Below, one piece after another: positions 5,627-7,977 of a DNA stretch of 7,977 nt. Within the stretch, counting starts at the first letter, position 1. Each line of letters starts with the position of its first letter. This DNA comes from Solobacterium sp. (GTDB taxonomy: Bacteria; Bacillota_I; Bacilli_A; Erysipelotrichales; Erysipelotrichaceae): positions 1 to 7,977 of the forward strand of contig JAEEPV010000356.1 of assembly GCA_016284975.1 (NCBI GenBank), in the 5' to 3' direction. A program made the position numbers and the translations under genes. The notes below the pieces were generated by a model that saw nothing but the letters and a program-made list of their open reading frames with translations, was not told the DNA's origin and did no database searches.

Positions 5627-6556
5627 ATGCGTATTTTTAATCTTCATGATGATATTGGAAAAGACCTTGCAACACGAAAGGAAAGCGGAAAACCACTTTC
5701 TTTTCGCAGATCTCATATGAATCGTCTGGGAAAGGGAGAGATCCTGACAAGTGCAGCTGCCTGCTGGTTTCAGGGAACGGAATCCTTTGAGCAGATGGTA
5801 GAGATGATTACGGTTACAGGGGAAGAGATCCAGAAACGATCCCGACTGATCCTGAGTCCGGATGATCTGAATGAGATAAATACGGAGCCGGAGTTTCTTT
5901 TGACAGTTGAAGGGATGTGCGGAATTGAAAGCAATCCGAAACAAAAGATTTGCCAGATGTATGAAATGGGTGTACGCATGGCGTCTCTGACCTGGAATGA
6001 AACAAACCGGCTTGGAACCGGGGTTGACGGAGATCCTGCCCGGGGACTTACAAAGCGGGGCAAAAAGGCAATCCGAATTATGAATAAAATTGGAATGATC
6101 ATTGATGTTTCGCATACAAATGAATGTACATTCTGGGATATTCTTCGTGTTTCAAAAAAACCGGTCATAGCTTCTCATTCCAACTGCCGTTCTCTGTGCA
6201 ACGTGAGCCGTAATCTGACCGATCAGCAGATTGTTGCTTTGGCAGAAAAGGGTGGGATCATCGGTTTGAATGCGTTCGGCAGGTTTATCTCGGAAGATCC
6301 GAAGAAAATCGGTGCCAGGACACTCGCAAAACATGCTAGGTATATCGCATCAATCGTGGGACATGAACACATTGGCTGTGGCTTTGATTTTACGGATTAT
6401 CTGGCTGGATATGAAACGGAACAAAAACATGATCTCTTTTGTGCAAAAGACGCACCGAATTTTCTCTCTGCCCTGATGGAAGAAGGATTTACAGAAGAGG
6501 AAATAAAAGATATCGCATACCGGAATGCATTCCGCTTTTTCAGAGAAAACCTTTAA
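5627..6556 (+). CDS. M19 family dipeptidase (renal/membrane dipeptidase family)
   Basis: 309 residues carrying the full binuclear-zinc set of M19 peptidases: His7 and Asp9 in NLHDDI, bridging Glu95 in LTVEGM, His163 in DVSHTNE, His184 in IASHSNCR, and Asp254 in CGFDFTDY. The spacing between the two later histidines (21 residues) and on to the Asp (70) agrees with human renal dipeptidase. Further family runs are LTWNETN (121-127), GLTKRGK (140-146), SRNLTDQQ (194-201) and KGGIIGLN (208-215). M19 enzymes hydrolyse dipeptides, including some with a C-terminal D-residue. No signal peptide, so cytosolic, and slightly shorter than many members. ATG is supported by AGGGGGA (5614-5620) 6 nt upstream. 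The secreted-protein gene follows after 94 bp with no clear terminator between, so read-through is possible. Family call firm; a link with the nearby VanXY-like enzyme in D-amino-acid dipeptide recycling is inference. Confidence 0.93.
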   Translation: MRIFNLHDDIGKDLATRKESGKPLSFRRSHMNRLGKGEILTSAAACWFQGTESFEQMVEMITVTGEEIQKRSRLILSPDDLNEINTEPEFLLTVEGMCGIESNPKQKICQMYEMGVRMASLTWNETNRLGTGVDGDPARGLTKRGKKAIRIMNKIGMIIDVSHTNECTFWDILRVSKKPVIASHSNCRSLCNVSRNLTDQQIVALAEKGGIIGLNAFGRFISEDPKKIGARTLAKHARYIASIVGHEHIGCGFDFTDYLAGYETEQKHDLFCAKDAPNFLSALMEEGFTEEEIKDIAYRNAFRFFRENL

Positions 6557-6600
6557 CGTAATTTCAAAGAAGTCCCTGTATTCCTGATGCAAAATAGTTG

Positions 6601-6628
6601 TTGTATATCGATTTATGAAATTGATACT
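6601..6628 (+). promoter_or_regulatory. Weak candidate promoter with a dyad, upstream of the secreted-protein gene
   Basis: TTGTAT (6601-6606) and GATACT (6623-6628) sit 16 bp apart, matching consensus at 3 and 4 of 6 positions. The spacer is an imperfect inverted repeat, ATCGATTT - atg - AAATTGAT (6607-6625, one G-T pair), which could be a regulator site. The start would be near 6635, only just before the AGGAGG at 6637-6642, so the assignment is weak. Confidence 0.28.
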
Positions 6629-6650
6629 ATGTGGTTAGGAGGCGATAGCT

Positions 6651-7583
6651 ATGACTAAAAAACCATTACTTAATATTGTTTCGATTGTTGCGGCAGTCTT
6701 ATTCCTTTTCATTTCCATGACACCTGTTCAGGCGCAGACACAGGGCGGAGGCCCTTATGGCGATATTGACGGATATTACACATGGGAAATCAACGGAAAG
6801 GGTTGGACAATCTACTCACAGAATGGTTATTCGTGGGTTTATGATGACTACGGAAACCGCACCTATCTCGATGCCGGAGGAAATAAGCTTCCCGGCGTTC
6901 CGCTTGCGGCAGCGAGAACGATTGCCGAAATGAGACTCACATACTACACCACCAGCAATGGTGTATATGTTTACTCAAATCCGGATGGAAAACTGTATAC
7001 AGTCGATAATAACGGATATCTGTATAACTATGGTTCCAGTCCGGTAACACCTGCAGGTAAGTATGACCTTGTTGTGACATATGTATACACATCATCGGAA
7101 GGCCTGGATATCTTCAAAGATATTAACGGAAATCTCTGGTATTTCGGAGACGGGTATTATCCATATGCGTATTGGGGAACCAATGCCGGCTCTTACTGGA
7201 AAGCAGGTGTTTCGAATCGTATATTCCGTTATGCATATATCGCTGATGGACATACGCTCTATCGCGATGACGCGGGAAGACTGTGGTGGTTTGAAAACCA
7301 GTCCGCACATCTATACAGCGGAGGAGGTGGATTCAATCCGAAACCGACCCCGGGCGGAGATGTTGACTACAATCACTCCAACACCATGTATGTAGATGGC
7401 AAGAATGTCGTTGTTTATGTCGGTCAGTACTGGCAGGCTCCGACCTATGTGTCATGGGCACCGGACGGAATGCATCTGATCGGATGGGATTATGCGGAAA
7501 ATACAGGATACGTCAGATGGAAACCGGGAGCTTCCATCAAGAATACCGGCAGTGATCTCTATCTATATCCGGTTTACGGCTGA
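6651..7583 (+). CDS. Secreted aromatic repeat protein with InlB B-repeat-like C-terminus
   Basis: 310 residues, exported by a clear signal peptide: basic MTKK, hydrophobic 6-22, likely cut after VQA (26-28). The mature part is very rich in Tyr, Gly, Asn and Trp. It contains four imperfect repeats of about 50 residues centred near Gly59, Gly113, Gly160 and Gly209. Each follows the pattern of an aromatic strand, Y/F-x-D/N-x-x-G, L/W-aromatic, then G/N-Y-x-Y; examples are VYSNPDGKLYTVDNNGYLYN (107-126) and IFKDINGNLWYF (154-165). A Gly/Pro linker (224-237) leads to about 60 residues ending GWDYAENTGYVRWKPG (278-293) and LYLYPVYG (303-310). This resembles the last strands of an InlB B-repeat (Listeria-Bacteroides repeat, Flg_new). 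There is no LPxTG, SH3, LysM or choline-binding motif, so surface attachment is unproven. The AGGAGG site (6637-6642) 8 nt upstream is the strongest in the window. Function unknown; an adhesin or cell-surface role is a guess. Confidence 0.85.
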   Translation: MTKKPLLNIVSIVAAVLFLFISMTPVQAQTQGGGPYGDIDGYYTWEINGKGWTIYSQNGYSWVYDDYGNRTYLDAGGNKLPGVPLAAARTIAEMRLTYYTTSNGVYVYSNPDGKLYTVDNNGYLYNYGSSPVTPAGKYDLVVTYVYTSSEGLDIFKDINGNLWYFGDGYYPYAYWGTNAGSYWKAGVSNRIFRYAYIADGHTLYRDDAGRLWWFENQSAHLYSGGGGFNPKPTPGGDVDYNHSNTMYVDGKNVVVYVGQYWQAPTYVSWAPDGMHLIGWDYAENTGYVRWKPGASIKNTGSDLYLYPVYG

Positions 7584-7587
7584 GGAT

Positions 7588-7621
7588 TAATACACGACAG
7601 CTCATCAGAGTGAATGTATTA
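7588..7621 (+). other. 3'-UTR hairpin after the secreted-protein gene
   Basis: TAATACA (7588-7594) and TGTATTA (7615-7621) are a perfect 7-bp inverted repeat. Inside, CTC (7601-7603) and GAG (7608-7610) can add a short second stem with a 4-nt loop. It begins 4 nt after the stop codon and lacks a T-run. It may be a stabilising element ahead of the terminator at 7658. Confidence 0.35.
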
Positions 7622-7657
7622 GTCCAAACGGCATTCATAACAAAACTATAATTCAGT

Positions 7658-7687
7658 GCGCTGGATTCTGATCTGGCGCCTTTTTTT
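7658..7687 (+). terminator. Intrinsic terminator of the secreted-protein gene
   Basis: GCGCTGGAT (7658-7666) pairs over nine positions with ATCTGGCGC (7671-7679), using two central G-T pairs and a TCTG loop. C7680 and seven T (7681-7687) follow. This is a clear terminator, 75 nt after the stop. Confidence 0.85.
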
Positions 7688-7807
7688 CTCGGCGATTCCT
7701 GTAAGAAATACAGACTTTTGATGGGATGCTGACAGGGGATGTATTGAGTAAAAATAGATATTCGGAGTTTTCAATCGCAATGTTTTATAGCGAGTTGCTT
7801 CAGAATC

Positions 7808-7846
7808 AAAAAAACAGACACCCAAAGCGAACGTCTGCGGGTATCT
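7808..7846 (-). terminator. Minus-strand terminator for a gene entering from the right
   Basis: In minus-strand sense AGATACCC (7846-7839) pairs with GGGTGTCT (7823-7816) over eight positions with one T-G pair and a 15-nt loop. G7815 and seven T (7814-7808) follow. CAGAC/GTCTG within the same region could form an alternative stem. It implies a minus-strand transcript that comes from beyond about 7850. Confidence 0.65.
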
Positions 7847-7864
7847 AGTTTGAGTTTACAAAGA

Positions 7865-7876
7865 ATCCGGCCGGAT
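7865..7876. repeat. 12-bp perfect palindrome
   Basis: ATCCGGCCGGAT is a perfect GC-centred palindrome lying about 20 bp upstream (minus-strand sense) of the terminator. It may be a protein-binding dyad or chance; no -10 or -35 box is positioned around it. Confidence 0.4.
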
Positions 7877-7922
7877 CAGAGAACGATATTGTTTGTCGCT
7901 CCCTTTACCTGAATAGGAGTTA

Positions 7923-7977
7923 TTACCAGATGCTGTCCATATTTCCTTCAAGAAACCTGTTTGTTCTCATATCCAGA
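7923..7977 (-). CDS. Possible C-terminal end of a minus-strand gene (edge fragment)
   Basis: Of the three minus-strand frames, only this one stays open to the right edge. It reads 17 codons (LDMRTNRFLEGNMDSIW) and stops at TAA 7925-7923, followed by a second in-frame TAA. The terminator at 7846-7808 lies downstream in the right orientation, about 77 nt away, which supports a gene end here. The fragment is too short to identify. The other two frames are open closer to the terminator (stops near 7880 and 7858), so a frameshifted or decayed gene is possible. Confidence 0.25.
   Translation of the reverse strand, partial: LDMRTNRFLEGNMDSIW

Larger units (their letters stand above)
7688..7922. other. 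Right-hand intergenic region, no convincing gene
   Basis: About 235 bp (290 bp to the edge) without a supported complete gene. It contains a small dyad CTGTA - agaaa - TACAG (7699-7713), the minus-strand terminator at 7808-7846 and the palindrome at 7865-7876. A 40-codon plus-strand reading frame (ATG 7726, TAG 7846-7848) lacks a Shine-Dalgarno site and runs through the minus-strand terminator, so it is not called. Confidence 0.5.

Noticed and set aside
7726..7848. 40-codon plus-strand frame after the secreted-protein terminator
   Set aside because: No convincing Shine-Dalgarno site, no recognised motif, and it runs through the minus-strand terminator hairpin.

Overview
The window looks like chromosomal DNA of a low-to-mid GC Gram-positive bacterium (Bacillota; Erysipelotrichia or Clostridia would fit, but the sequence alone does not settle the family). 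The reasons are strong purine-rich Shine-Dalgarno sites, compact intrinsic terminators ending in T-runs, an LTA-synthase-type enzyme, a VanXY-like cytosolic carboxypeptidase and a double-glycine leader peptide. No rRNA, tRNA, CRISPR array, insertion sequence or phage gene was seen.

Layout. Positions 1-439 (minus) hold the N-terminal 146 codons of an M18 aminopeptidase that runs off the left edge. A 65-bp divergent spacer separates it from a 684-residue five-helix lipoteichoic-acid-synthase-type phosphoglycerol transferase (505-2559). That gene is followed, 52 bp later and probably in the same transcript, by a small cytosolic alpha/beta hydrolase (2612-3373) whose stop codon lies inside its own terminator hairpin. 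Next comes a monocistronic VanXY-like M15 peptidase (3541-4122). A terminator hairpin shared by convergent transcripts separates it from a 64-codon minus-strand gene (4233-4427) whose product begins with a canonical double-glycine (LSxxELxxIxGG) leader. Divergent to that small gene is a membrane-anchored alpha/beta hydrolase (4671-5513), then an M19 dipeptidase (5627-6556), then a secreted, very aromatic repeat protein with an InlB B-repeat-like C-terminus (6651-7583) that ends at a clear terminator. The last 290 bp hold a minus-strand terminator and a 12-bp palindrome. They also hold an unresolved gene end at the right edge.

How the genes might fit together. Several products act on the envelope or on peptides: polyglycerol-phosphate polymer synthesis, D-Ala-D-Ala-type peptide cleavage, dipeptide hydrolysis and aminopeptidase action. 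They are mostly separate transcription units, so this reads as an envelope and peptide-turnover neighbourhood, not one pathway. The least explained items are the double-glycine peptide with no exporter in view, the VanXY-like enzyme with no resistance operon around it, and the secreted repeat protein.
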